Source of the DNA: Dioscorea cayenensis subsp. rotundata
Taxonomy: Eukaryota > Streptophyta > Magnoliopsida > Dioscoreales > Dioscoreaceae
NCBI RefSeq assembly: GCF_009730915.1
Contig: NC_052482.1
Location: forward strand, 20,118,345 to 20,182,344
Length of the DNA: 64,000 nucleotides
Reading direction: 5' to 3'
Below, piece after piece: positions 38,847 to 50,895 of this stretch. Made by a program: the position numbers and the translations under genes. Below the pieces are notes generated by a model. It was not told the DNA's origin. It did not search any database and saw nothing but the letters and a program-made list of their open reading frames with translations. Every line of letters begins with the position of its first letter. Position 1 is the first letter of the stretch.

Positions 38847-41357
38847 AATTACTAATATTAAAGTCATAATATATTATGAATCTGAAGACGTAAACACTGA
38901 AATAATCAAAGACCAAATTCGGAATCAAAAAGTATTGCTTTTCAGAAGCCTTTTCCTCATAAATATTTCACACTACCTTCTCTGAAAAGCTATGTCTGGA
39001 CTTTTTCAGATGCTTCTCCTTCTGACAAAAAAAAAACAAACCACCCCAAAAGAACTATTTTTGACTCATAATATTTGATCTACATTCACTACTTGGGGAA
39101 AAATTACTTGCTGCACATGCACAAAAATAAACCACTCCAAAAGCAAATGAAAATGCAGGTTAATCAATAATAGAATTGGGCTCAATCCAACATATGACCC
39201 ACCAAGGTACTTAGATACACATGCCCTTGTTAGTAAATTGATGACACATACATACACACCCATAAATTTTACAATAAAATAACTGCTCTTTTAAAACTCC
39301 AATATATAGGTACTTTTTCCGGCCAATTATTCAAGTAGGATATAGTATAACAAATATTCAAGTGCTTTCTATAATTATTAAAGTCAAAACATGTAGATTG
39401 ACATCTAGTATCTGAGGTACCTTGGGAGTGCCTGGTGTTTCCACATATGAGCTCTCACCAAAAGATTTGCTGAAACCTCTGCCTTCTAGTTTTGCAGCAA
39501 TAGCAGTAAAATGAAAGTTTAAATACCCACAAAGCCACATAAAAATTTAAAAGATACAATACATGTGGCAATTTGGCAAGCAGAAGTTTTTTTTATATGT
39601 TTCAACACTGTTCTCCTTCAAATTCTTAGGCTAAATCACATTTGACACAATTTCATAGAACCTCACATCTTGTAACTGTATAGTATTGCAAGGTAGACCA
39701 AAAACATGCTAAAATTAATCACATGCTGTCTACTACAGATGAAGCGTCAAAGGAGCATATGATAATCACCATTCAAACATCAAGAAAATCCATGATAAAT
39801 GGCTATGTTGTCCCCAACAAAAGGCATGAATGATAGCATGTTTCAAAAATGAACCAATGAGTCAAGAACCACCTTTAGAGGTAAGAATGAACAACATAAT
39901 AAAATTTAATTCAAAAATTGTACCAGGTAAGTAATGAAATGCACATGAAATCACAAGAAATATTGAATTCTTCACCAACCTGCTTCTGCAAGTTAAGTAG
40001 AGTAATAATTTCTTTCCGCAATTCCAAATGCTCAGCACAAACTGATTTAGTGGGGGACCTTAAGCTTTAAATGGACATGATTGAAAATGGGATGGCTGTG
40101 TTATTACAAAAGCCAAAGGAATATAGACTTGCTCATAAATACATAAACGGCAGAAGGATTGTAAAACAATCAATAAATAAAATTTCAGCTAGAAAATGTC
40201 TGGCCCAGAAAAGTTTGTACTATAAGTCGCCAGATTTACATAAAAGCTGGAGTTATCATTTTGGACTTAGTCAATATGCAACCTCACACAACTGCATCTG
40301 AAACCTTAAAGCAAAAGGCATACCCCAAGATCTTGCAAAGTCTGATAAACTCTTTTGATAGTCCTGAGACCTGGCAGTGGAGCTTGCTGCTTGTACCATT
40401 CGGTCAAGAACATGGGTTCTCAATTACATGTGAACCTGAAAAATTCTCACATTAGTGAATAATAATACTTACAATTAGAGAGTGGCTATCATCAAATGAT
40501 GTTTCTGACGACTATCTCTGAAGTAAGATGACACTAACAAGGTTGGAAACATGATTATATTTGCATCATTTTTTCCTTAGTCCAATTTCTCTAATAAATT
40601 AAGGATGCTATTAAATAAAATCAGGATATAAACAAATCTCTATCAACCCATATCAATACACAAAGATAGCTATTTCGAAAATTATAGTCATCTTTACCTT
40701 TTAGAATAACCACTTAGTCATGCTTAGAAAACATAGTTCCTTATAGAAATAGCCACATCAAAAATAAAATGCATTATCTGAAATTATATTAATTGTTCTA
40801 TGTTGCACAGTGCATGACTATGCATTATCTGCATTATCTGCAAAAAGTAGTCAAGCAGGACATCAACATATCAAGCATACAAATAGTAGTCAACAGCAGA
40901 ACATGTGGAAACAAGATAAACTTGAGCTGAATCAGTTCAAGTAAAAGTAGCACATATACCATGCGGAGCGAAGCTGGGGTAGAGGTGCTGCCTGCTCCAA
41001 TTGTTGGAGGAGCAACAGCTGAGGGTGATGGTTGGGGATTGGAAGATGGTGATATAGATTCTGCTTGGGTCGCAATCTTCTCAGTAGTTTCAATATTAAT
41101 TGTGTCTACAGGCACATCAACTTCTTCAACCTGAAGAAATAGCCAAGTGATTTGAACATATAAAAATGAGAAGAATTAAGTTTGATCAAATTTGCAAATG
41201 TAAATAGAATTATATAGACACAGCAAAAACACAAATCAACATCATAGAAAGTTCCGTAGATTTGGTTTCCATAGAAAAAAGATTTCTCCATGATGTATTG
41301 GTTCACAAATCCATAATGCATTTTAATATAAGTTCTACAAGAGGCTGCCATCAAGGC

Positions 41358-41721
41358 TGTAGGAAGCTAAGTTAGGCAGTTGTATATTTGGTGAAATCTA
41401 GTTACACTCTTGTCACAGCACTCTCTGTATATTGGAAGAAGAATGATAGATAATGAAGCTTCTTCTATTAAGCTTTATCTTAGCATTGACTACATGACTG
41501 AATATAAAGACACTAAAAGTAACAACTTTGCCAGCTAGGCAGCATACAAAAGTACAAGGAAATAAAAGGAAACAACAGAGAATTAAAAGAGATGTCGGCT
41601 AACATCCAATCTAAGTTCAGCTTTTACTTTTCTCTATCCAATCAGCCGCTGGCCTCCCATGCACGTACATAGTGTAGCTGACTCTAAAGGTAGCAGAGAG
41701 TTTAGAGCAACAACACCAACA
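41358..41721 (-). repeat. 3' LTR of the copia element
   Basis: Reads tgtaggaagctaag...aacaccaaca on the plus strand. I found no difference from the other LTR on reading through both. Confidence 0.97.
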
Positions 41722-41732
41722 TGCTCCCCTTG
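41722..41732 (-). other. Polypurine tract
   Basis: CAAGGGGAGCA on the minus strand, directly upstream of the 3' LTR. Confidence 0.8.
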
Positions 41733-41733
41733 C

Positions 41734-42129
41734 TTACAACTCTCTGATTCCCAGCATACTCCTGAAGTATTCAAACTTGTGATTTGGCAATGCTTTGGTA
41801 AAAACATCCGCCACTTGTTCATTTGTTCCACAGTGAGTTATGTCAATTAACCCATCTTTCATGAGCTCACGAATGAAGTGGTAGCGGGTGTCGATATGCT
41901 TTGTACGCCCATGCATAACTGGATTTCGAGCAATTGAAATGGCGACTTTGTTGTCCAACGAATGATCTTTGGGGGCGCCACATGCTTTATTCAAGTCTTC
42001 TAATAGAGCGTCGCGACGGATTGCCTCGCATGCAGTTTGAAGTGATGGATATGTATTCGACCTCGGTCTTTGGATAATGCGATGATGGGTTGCTTCTTTG
42101 AGCACCATGCTATAGGCTGCAGACCCCAA
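41734..42129 (-). pseudogene. copia RNase H region
   Basis: The frame contains DNKVAISIARNPVMHGRTKH, HIDTRYHFIRE and QVADVFTKALP, the C-terminal RNase H signature of copia polyproteins, ending at a natural stop just before the polypurine tract. It is out of frame with the reverse transcriptase upstream. Confidence 0.9.
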
Positions 42130-42202
42130 AGAGACTGACCACCCGTGGTGCTTTTTCCGGTCATCCTGCGACCCACCCCGATCATTTGCTCGGAGTAGCT
42201 GA

Positions 42203-43006
42203 TCAAATTGAATTCATCATTCTTAGTGTAGAGGAGACCATAGTTGGTTGTTCCATTGATGTATCTCGAGTCGTTTCAACTGCGCCGAGGGTGATGCATA
42301 CTAGGAGTTTGCATAAACCTAGACACAATCGAGGGCGAGCATGCATAATGTCTGGTCGAGAGTGTGTGAGGTAGAGCAATCTCCCAACTAGCATCCTGTA
42401 TTTTGATGGATTTGCATAACCAGAACTGTCCTGAGATTGCAGCTTCTCATTTGAATTCATTGGGGTACTAATGGGTTTACAATGTATCATGCCTGCTTTA
42501 CTCAGGAGATCCTCAGCATATCTCTTTTGAGAGAGAAACAAGGAACCCTTTGACTGCTTCACTTCCAAGCCAAGGAAGTATTTCATCAGACCGAGATCCG
42601 ACATTTCAAAGGTCTTCATCATTGTTTGCTTGAATTCTCTCAACATTTCATCAGATGACCCCATATATATTATGTCATCCACATATAAACAGAGTAGAAG
42701 CTCACCTGCAGCTCCTTGATGCTTCCTGTAAACAGTGGGCTCGTTCGCACTGCGCACGAATCCCATTTTGGTGAAGTGATCATCGACTCGGCTATACCAT
42801 GCCCGAGGTGCACGCAGAAGCCCATACAAGGCCTTGTGGAGTCTGTATACTTGATCTTCTTTTCCTTGAATGACAAATCCCTCTGGTTGCATAACGTAGA
42901 CTTCTTCTTTTAGCTCCCCGTTCGGGAATGCTTTGTCTTGACGTCGGTGATAGATGCACCATTGTTTTTGTGTTGCTATGGCCATGAATACTCGTATTGT
43001 CTCCAT
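42203..43006 (-). pseudogene. copia reverse transcriptase (RVT_2) region
   Basis: Contains EEVYVMQPEGF, KALYGLLRAPRAWY, the catalytic LLCLYVDDI (YVDD box), MKYFLGLEVKQ and RYAEDLLSKAGM. The N-terminal part of the domain before position 43006 is in another frame (KARVVAKG-type sequence expected near 43040-43090). Confidence 0.92.
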
Positions 43007-43389
43007 ACGAGCAGCGAGGCGAAGACCTCTTCAAAAATCAACACCTTCCCGTTGTGCATAACCTTTAGCGACCACCCTTGCTTTCTTCTTCAATAGTGAC
43101 CCATCGAGTTAAATTTGGACTTGAAAAATCCATTTTTAATCCGATCACATTCTTCCATCCGGCAGGTTGGTAAGCTCCAGTCCCATTCTTATGAATTGCC
43201 ATCATTTCATCATGCATAGCTGCAACCCAGTCTTGGTTCATAGCTGCTTCTTCGAATGTGGTGGGATCCGCTGCTGTCAGTGCAAAGGAGCATGAATTAT
43301 ATATATCAGTTATATCACGATACCTTGCCGGAGTCTCATTGTCTTCAAGTGTGGATGAGGTAGTGTGCAGCTGAGATGCCTCTAATCGT

Positions 43390-43976
43390 TCATCGAGAAG
43401 AGATCAGCGGTGGAGAGTTGCTGTCGTATAGTGGTGGTACCCTTTCCATGTCAGCATGTGGCACAGAAGTTGATGTAGACCCACCATGGGTTTTAAGCCA
43501 ATCCCAGTATCTGGATTCAAAGAAGCGAATATTCCTGCTGATGTGAACCTTCTTTGAATCTGGATCAATAACCTTATAAGCCTTTGATTGTTCACAGTAT
43601 CCAATGAAAACCCAGGGTTTTGATTTATCATCGAACTTTGTTCTCTGTGAGTCAACAAGTCTAAACGCCATGCATCCAAAAACCTTTAGATTATCAACAT
43701 TTGGCTTTGACCCCGTCAAAGCTTCATATGGCGTCTGAAGTTCCAAAAGCTTTGGTCATGGAGCGATTGATGATATACACAGCTGTGGCACCGCTTCAGC
43801 CCAAAAACTCCGGCGGCATCCTTGCCTCCTTCGGAAGAGTTACGGCCATCTCCGTTCTTGTCCGATTCTTTCTCTCGGCAGCGCCATTTTGTTGAGGCGT
43901 TCTTGAGTGCTTTGATAGCGATGCATGATGCGGGTGAGATCACGAATTTTTTTGAACTCTTGAGAAGTGAACTCAC
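43390..43976 (-). pseudogene. copia integrase C-terminal region, two frames
   Basis: 43390-43746 contains TPYEALTGSKPNVDNLKVFG and CMAFRLVD, SKPWVFIGY and the S/DSKKVHISRNIRFFE motif that marks the end of copia integrases. 43716-43976 is the preceding part in a different frame, degraded. Confidence 0.85.
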
Positions 43977-44074
43977 CTCCCGATGCGTGTGGAGAACCTT
44001 TAGTAGCAGCGAGGTTGTTTCTCGACGAGAAGTTTAAAAGCTGTTTGAGCTAGCACGCAGCGTCGGATTTTCTT

Positions 44075-44905
44075 TCAAGGAAAAAACACCGGTAGTATCC
44101 GAGTGCGATCGTCGGTTAGTAAGAAAAAATACCGGTTACCTCCGAGTGAAGCGGTTTGCATCGGTCCCACTAGATCACCGTGTACCAGTTCCAATGGAAC
44201 TGTGGCTCGTCTCGCTCGCCCTTTTGGAAATTCTTCGCGTGTTTGTTTGCCGAGTGAACATGCTTCACAAGGACTTGGTTCATGTATAGATGGCAAACCA
44301 TGCACTAATTGATGCTCATGCAGATTTTTCAAACTTCTAGTGTTGAGATGGCCGTACCTTTTATGCCAGAGATTTGCATTATTTGTCTCACTCTGGACCA
44401 CATTCGCCACCCCAACATTCTCAGCTCCGAGTGGGAATAATCTATGCGAAGTCATGCTCACACGAGCAACTTGTATCTTGGTCTTTGCCTCCTTGATTAT
44501 GCACTCACCTTCAGTGAATTCCACATCGTAGCCAGAGCTCATCAACTGTCCCACACTTAGCAAGTTATGTGCTAAGTTAGGCACAAACTGGACATTGTTC
44601 AAGATGGTGGTCTTTCCATAGTTTGATCGAAGTGCAACGGTGCCTACTCCCTCTACTGGGAGTATTTTTCCATCTCCCAGTCGTATGGACTGGTTTGGAG
44701 TAGCTTCAATACATTTGAACAACCTTTCCTCGCCTGACATATGATTCGAGCACCCGCTGTCGATTAGCCAGGTTCCACCATCTTCAGAGACTTCATCATG
44801 AAGCCATGAATGCAACTCCTTCTTCTTCTTCCTTTCCTTTTTGTTTCTTGAGTTTACATTTGCTTCTTTGTTCCGGAACCAACATTGAGCTTTTGACATG
44901 TCCAT
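44075..44905 (-). pseudogene. copia protease, GAG-pre-integrase and integrase N-terminal region
   Basis: Aspartic protease active site WLIDSGCSNHMSG near the start, LLSVGQLMSSGYDVEF, then LWHKRYGHLNTRSLKNL and CEACSLGKQTREEFP (the zinc-binding HHCC region of integrase) and LELVHGDLVGPM with the first catalytic Asp. The frame stops within the integrase core. Confidence 0.92.
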
Positions 44906-45049
44906 ACTTTTTACTGAGATAAAAGCACTTTGGACATTCTTATGTTGTTTGCTAGCTTACATTGAGTGCCCACCATCATAGCTCCTCCCACGGCCTCGCC
45001 CTCTTCCTCTCGAAGTTCTCTGCGACCTCGACCTCTACCTCCTCGATGA

Positions 45050-45727
45050 CTATGTTCTCCAAAGCGGAGTGCTCTTGACATGCAAGGCTTTGTCTTCGTC
45101 TTGCTCACCGTCAAGATTAAGTATTGACTCATGACTTCTCAATGCACCACTAAGTACATCAATAGTTAGAGTATTCAGGTCTTTAGCAGCTATTAATGAG
45201 TGAACTACCTGTGAGAATCTTGGTGAGAGACTTCTTAGGATTTTGGCTACTACAGTCTTTTGTGGACACTCCTCCCCCATCATCCTGATCCGATGGACCA
45301 CATCCAAGACTCGGCTAACGAAGTCTTGCACGTTCTATCCACGCTTCATTCTTGCTGCGTCGAATTCTCGGTGAAGAGAATGTAGCTCAACGGTGAGAGT
45401 GCTCGGATCCCCTTGGAACTCAGTCTTAATGATGTCCCAAGCTTCTTTGGCAGTCTTGGCCTCTGAGATTCTGATGAGCACTCTTGGATCAAGAGCTTGC
45501 TGGATGAGGAATAGTGCTTTTGCATCCTTTTTCATGCTCTCATTGAGTCGAGCCCCGTCACCTTCTCCACTGAAGCCCTTCTCAACGAGACTCCACAAAT
45601 CTTTCGATCGAAACATCGTCTTCATCATCAAACTCCATAGGTTATAGTTCTCTCCTTTAAAGAATGGCACGTTGGCTTCTCTTGAGGATGAAGAGGAGCT
45701 GGCCATCTCCAAAATCTCTGATACCAC
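45050..45727 (-). pseudogene. copia gag, split by an in-frame stop
   Basis: The first part (45335-45727) has NVPFFKGENYNLWSLMMKTM and AKEAWDIIKTEFQGD (UBN2-type Gag domain). A TAG at 45335-45337 interrupts the frame. The same frame resumes with QDFVSRVLDVVHRIRMMGE and ILRSLSPRFSQVV (45050-45331). An Arg/Gly-rich part follows in a shifted frame before the protease. Confidence 0.88.
45716..45726 (-). other. Primer-binding site (initiator tRNA-Met)
   Basis: TGGTATCAGAG on the minus strand, one base from the 5' LTR, the standard copia sequence complementary to the 3' end of the initiator tRNA-Met. Confidence 0.93.
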
Positions 45728-46091
45728 TGTAGGAAGCTAAGTTAGGCAGTTGTATATTTGGTGAAATCTAGTTACACTCTTGTCACAGCACTCTCTGTAT
45801 ATTGGAAGAAGAATGATAGATAATGAAGCTTCTTCTATTAAGCTTTATCTTAGCATTGACTACATGACTGAATATAAAGACACTAAAAGTAACAACTTTG
45901 CCAGCTAGGCAGCATACAAAAGTACAAGGAAATAAAAGGAAACAACAGAGAATTAAAAGAGATGTCGGCTAACATCCAATCTAAGTTCAGCTTTTACTTT
46001 TCTCTATCCAATCAGCCGCTGGCCTCCCATGCACGTACATAGTGTAGCTGACTCTAAAGGTAGCAGAGAGTTTAGAGCAACAACACCAACA
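45728..46091 (-). repeat. 5' LTR of the copia element
   Basis: Direct copy of 41358-41721, offset 4370 bp, same length and apparently same sequence. Confidence 0.97.
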
Positions 46092-48675
46092 AAGGCTTGT
46101 TCTTGTTGATGCAAGAAGCAAAAAAGAAGATTTCGCAAACGCTGATCTCATTTCATTGATAACAAAACAACTGAGCTAAAAAAAATCACAGATAAATCTG
46201 AAAATGTAACTCCTACATTAGCAAACAAGAATAGCAACTTTAATGGCAATTGGCAAATTACTGAAGTGAAGGGTGGATTAATGGAAATTAAAGGGCAGCC
46301 AATTGATGGATATTAGTAGATCTAGCCTGGCAGGTTCATGGTAAATTCTGAAATTTTTATTTTACATTTGCAGATACGTCAATGCTTAGACTTTGCAATA
46401 AGATGGTAAAGATCCAAATGACAATAGATGTGCTCACCTTGTTAAACATGCGTGATTCCATTATTAGTTTAGCTTCTGCAATAATCTGAAAGAAAACAAA
46501 TATGTATCACAACATAACAAGAACCAGATACAGCTATTCTGATACATCAAATAAAGACACAAGAAGAGAAAAGCTTGTGAATCTGGCAAACAAAAGATAT
46601 ATACCTCAGAATTCCTAATATCCTGCTGTCTCGTCTGGGAAAGCACTGGCACGTTTACACTCAACCTCATGTGCAACATTGTAGTGTTCCTAGTAACACA
46701 CAAAGAAATTTCAAAAAGGGAAAAATCATTACAATTAAAATGCCTCAAAGACCTTTCTGATTAAATATTATCAAATATTTTGCGAAGATATTATGTTAGA
46801 ATTTAATTCAACACCTTAACCAGTGGATGTCCAGAAACATCAGCAGATGATGGTGCTCTAGCAAACAGAAGTGCTCTTGATACTGCAAATAAACCAGAAT
46901 AATTGAATTTAGGTTTCTGTTATTAACAAAAAGTAACTAGAAAGATAAGAGGATTTCGAAGAGAACATTTAAGGAGCTGAATAGCAGCTATTCCAAATGC
47001 AAAATTGCCAACATCTTTGAATAGTATTGTTGAATAAAATGAAATCAAACAGTAAAACCAGATTACTAGTAGAAACAGGCACAATCATATTGCAATGTAA
47101 TGTCATCTACCAAAACTAAGCAATATTAGTACAGAAGTCATATAGGCAGGGAAAAGTAGGACCAACTAACAATTTAATTTGGCATTGAATTGAGCAAATA
47201 TTCTCCAACTCATTTAGAATGAAAACCTAAAACCTAACCAGGAACAACAGAAATTTTCCTTCCGGGGCTAGCATGAGATTTTTTTTTCTTTTCTTTTCTT
47301 TCTTATTAGGATATCAATTATAGGAACAACATGAAAACATTAATTGTTTCTTTCACTTTTAGAGACATGACAATAAGAACATCAATTTACATCTTATTTT
47401 CGTAAAAGACCACAAACACAAAGTTGCGTCTTACAAAATTGGACCGTGTACAAGAGTAATTATTGACTACTACTTGTGGATACGTGGCGTCAGAACCATA
47501 TGTTGAATTTCAATAAAGAATCCAATTTTTCATCAGTGTCCTGCATTTAACTCCCTTTGGATTGCAAAACAATTAGAGCAGTATTACCTGCAATTCACAG
47601 GTAAACAGCAGCAGGACACAAGCAATAAGGACCTAAGGGGCTACCTGCTATTTACGAGTTTGGAAAGCAAGGGCACACACATTTGTAACATGGATTCAAT
47701 GGACTGTGCGCATGGCCACAAACTAACCCACACTCCTAGCTAATAAATGAATTCCCATCAGCGATTCACAACTGTGATGTCAAGTGTTCACAAAATAGCA
47801 ATGTTGAATGACAAAGTTCTGTAGACCCAATGACCCATATGATGTGGAACTTGAAATCCATCAGTTACACACACAAGCCAGTCCTCTTCCTATTAAGTAC
47901 ATTAGAAAACCATATCATATCCATGGCATGACTAAATATAGAGAGAAACCAATAAAGATGGGCAATGATTACAGAAACAAAATGTAAAAACATATAAAAA
48001 AATTATTTGAATAGCATGCCATCAAAGAAATTTTACCAGCATAGCACCGACTCTTCAGTTCTTCCACAGTGCGTGAGGTTGGGAATCTGTCAGCTATAAC
48101 TATAAATCTAAGATCAAACCATTCACACAAATCAAATAACTGATCTGTTTCTTCCTTGGACCATGTCTAATCACCAAGAATATCAAGCTGGTTGGTAAAG
48201 TCAAAAAAAATCCTTCCAGAAAATTCATATAATGCATATGAAAACAATAAAGGCTAACAATCACAGAATACATACTACCTAATGCTTTTCGTACTCCTCA
48301 TCAGTGTGCTTGAGAACAACTACAGACTGAAGAGTAAAATCCAAGTTATTTCATGACCAGGTTGAAGAAAAATATACAAATAAAACTGGCTAATTTAATA
48401 TAAATCACAATGGAACAGAACAGAAGCACTTTCTCTTTTGTAATTTGGTTCATCTATTGTTCTTACCTTGTTGTATTTCGCAAAAGCATAGTCACCTGTT
48501 GGAGGAACACCATTCACAACCTAAACTAAAAATGGGAAGTAACCAGCAATAATAAATTCATGGTCCGCATGCAATCAACGAATTAATGGAATGAGGCAAG
48601 TGAACAGACTCTATGATAGACCTGTAAATTGTCTGTCCGTGCAGAACATGTAAAAGGTAGCCATTGCCATGTGAT

Positions 48676-49720
48676 CTGCAAAGAGAATAGTGCATATGTG
48701 AAACCATATGTATCAACACCAAATGCAGAAGAAATAAGGCCACCATTGGCCAAATAGAAAAGATGACTGAAAGTGCAGTGTCCAAGGTTACATTTCATTC
48801 AAAATCAAATAACATTGGGATAATGAAATATTACACATTTTGTTTATAGACCTCACATCTAATATTAATCCAAAAAAAAAAAAAAAATCTACAGCAGTTG
48901 GCTGGTTGCTAAACCAAATAAATTTGAAATTTAGCTTCAAAGATTGAGCTGTTTCTATATGAGAATTGATTGAAAGCTGGCCCATTGTGTCTGAGATAAC
49001 AGTGCAGCAATTTGAAATTTAGCTTCTCTGCCCAAATGACTAAAAAACCCAGCCCCTTCTTTGTAACAAATTAAACTGTTTAGGGGTAATTAAGGTAATT
49101 TGGCTTTCCCGGTTTTCTACTGTTATGAACACAGTGAATGGACATCCATACCCTTCTCTTCTCAGTCAACCAGCAGTAACTCCCTGGGGGTAACTTATGT
49201 AAATTCATCCTTTTTAAAACACACTGAATTTACCTGAACACCCTTATTTGAGTGACTAACCAATTTAACTGTTGAGGCCAATTGGTGTCATTCTTCCCTC
49301 CCAGCTCATCCATCATCCCTTTTTAAAACACACTGAATTTACCTGAAAGCCCTTAAATAGTAAAGGATAAAATTATTATTATTATTATTTTGTTTTTAAA
49401 TGATGTTTTCTTTGAATTACAATTTTTTTAATAAATTAAAAAATGGAAATAATTAATTAATTGAAAAGAATACCCAGCCTTGGTACTAAAACGTTCTCCC
49501 GGTTAAAAAATGTTAGAATTTATGTTAAAAATAATAATGATAAAATATTGGTTTTTTTAAATCATGTTTTTTTAAATATCAAAATCATTGGAACGGTTTT
49601 TTTTTTAAATCATTTTTTTAAATATCAAATATTGCAACCTTTTTTAAAATTTTGCAAAGTTTTTTTTGAAATTATAAAAGTTAATTGCTATCATATTTCT
49701 TTCAAAAAAAAAACAAAAAG
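48676..49720. other. Intergenic; no gene seen
   Basis: Upstream of the SWC4-like pseudogene, where its first exon should be but was not found. Holds a 109-bp-offset duplication of ttttaaaacacactgaattt plus acctgaa (about 49211-49248 and 49320-49357) and AT-rich sequence. Confidence 0.5.
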
Positions 49721-49724
49721 AATG

Positions 49725-50545
49725 GAAAAGCGGAGATGGGCGGATGGCGGCAGGGAGGGACCCAGGCTTTTGGAGGCGATTGGTTCGAGACTATTAGCTA
49801 GATCGCTCACGATAGAGCCAAATTGCTTTGGGCCGGATCGTGGGGGCGAACCACCCGAGTTCTTGGGAAGAGATGGCACTTCCTCACGCGATGTTCAGGA
49901 GGCTGCGACCTCGGCCAGAGTCCTTCTCCACAACACCTTTGGGAGGCGGCACGTGAGCCGCTCTGACCGAGAAATACTACTACGGGCTTTGTCGCTCGAT
50001 GCGGCATCCTCGCGAGGGCGAGGTTGGACCAAGCAACAGAGGATCTTCGTGGCCCGATCGGATAGGGGTCGGACTCAGCGATCAACCTAATGACCCTACG
50101 AGGGAACCGAACGGACCAAACTAATAACCAAAGGTCTGACTTGCATGACCCAACACTGCATGAGGTACATGAGCCAGCGAGCAATCTAAGGGCTGACCCA
50201 GCGAGCAACCAAACACTACATGAGGGACATAACCTAACGAGCAACCAAAGGGTTGCTGACCCTGGGAGCAACCGAACACACCATGAGGTACATGAGCCAA
50301 CGAGCAACCTAAGGGCTAAACCCGCACCGCTGGATGAGGCTGTGGCTGAAATCGCACCGCTGGACGAGGTTGTGCCTGAACCCGCACCGCGGAACAAGAC
50401 TGTGCCTGAACCCGCACCGCTGAATGAGGGTGTCCCTGCGCGCATTTGTAGGCGGCGGAGGTTGCTCGGCAGAGGTGTTACCATTAACCTGCGCATCACC
50501 TGCTCTATACGCACATTTAACCAATATTGTGGTTGTTGGACGTAG
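49725..50545 (+). other. GC-rich island with long open frames and tandem repeats; identity unknown
   Basis: An abrupt rise in GC against AT-rich flanks. On the plus strand the frame 49461-50090 (Arg-rich; only the part after ~49721 looks unusual) overlaps by TAATG the start of a 151-codon frame 50090-50545. The latter is made of repeats: a ~20-residue unit with HEVHEPASNLRADP, HEGHNLTSNQR and HEVHEPTSNLRAKP, then a 10-residue unit four times. The minus strand is also open for 262 codons (49807-50595), so the coding strand is not clear. No known domain. It directly precedes a TRIM-like element and may be the inside of a larger retroelement. Confidence 0.45.
50324..50443 (+). repeat. Four 30-bp tandem repeats
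   Basis: Units at 50324, 50354, 50384 and 50414, each starting gcaccgc and encoding on the plus strand APLDEAVAEI, APLDEVVPEP, APRNKTVPEP and APLNEGVPAR. Most differences change the amino acid. Confidence 0.9.
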
Positions 50546-50895
50546 TGGCCCAGATCCATAGTCCCACATCGCGCGTGAGACGATTCTCTCGGCACGTATA
50601 CTCTTACTAGCCCTTCCCTATAAGCTGCGAGTTATGGAGAGTTAGGGTAGTGGGTCCTTATGAACATGGTATCGGTAGTGTCCCCACGTCGATGCTGGGA
50701 TTGTGCCTTGAATGAGCTAGGATCTTGGCTCTCACATCCACTGTGAGCCCAGGGTGGTGTTGGGACGTAGTGGCTCAGGTCCATAGTCCCACATCGCCTG
50801 TGAGACCAATTCTATCAAGCTCCCGTATACCCTTACCAAACTTTCTCATAAGCTGCGATTATGGAAAAGTTAGAATTGGTGGGTTCCTATGTAAC
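50534..50895 (+). mobile_element. TRIM-like miniature LTR element
   Basis: Two ~130-bp direct repeats, each beginning tgttgg(g)acgtagtgg and sharing catagtcccacatcg and ataagctgcga, at about 50534-50665 and 50758-50893. The first ends in ACA and is followed at once by TGGTATCGGTAG, close to the tRNA-Met primer-binding sequence. Only ~90 bp lie between the repeats, ending in a G-rich stretch (cagggtgg). No coding capacity. The two repeats differ at many sites, so the element is old. The target duplication is unclear. Confidence 0.65.

Larger units (their letters stand above)
41358..46091 (-). mobile_element. Ty1/copia LTR retrotransposon, 4734 bp
   Basis: Two 364-bp LTRs in direct orientation (41358-41721 and 45728-46091), TG...CA ends, flanked by the 5-bp target duplication aaggc (41353-41357 and 46092-46096). 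The coding strand is minus: primer-binding site next to the right LTR, polypurine tract next to the left LTR. The order gag, protease, integrase, reverse transcriptase, RNase H is that of Ty1/copia. It sits in an intron of the SWC4-like pseudogene. The frames are broken in several places, so it is not autonomous. No lineage assigned. Confidence 0.97.
39421..48675 (-). pseudogene. SWC4/DMAP1-like pseudogene (unprocessed), interrupted by a copia element
   Basis: Minus-strand exons with GT..AG borders resemble plant SWC4, the DNMT1-associated-protein-like subunit of the SWR1 and NuA4 chromatin complexes: 48622-48675 (ITWQWLPFTCSARTDNLQ), 48467-48520 (VVNGVPPTGDYAFAKYNK), 48279-48326 (LKHTDEEYEKH), 48037-48166 ([31 protein letters not shown], the SANT-like domain), 46815-46882 (ARAPSSADVSGHPLVK), 46605-46689, 46438-46485, 40960-41130 (TPASLRM), 40324-40435, 39980-40064 ([19 protein letters not shown]) and about 39421-39500 (SSYVETPGTPK). 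Lesions: TAG ending 48279-48326, an ~8-bp deletion in 46605-46689, TAA in VHM*LRTH at 40424-40426, and an extra C in the ggtccccc run near 40055. The first exon(s) and the C-terminal exon were not found. Introns are kept, so this is a duplicated copy and not a retrocopy. Confidence 0.85.
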
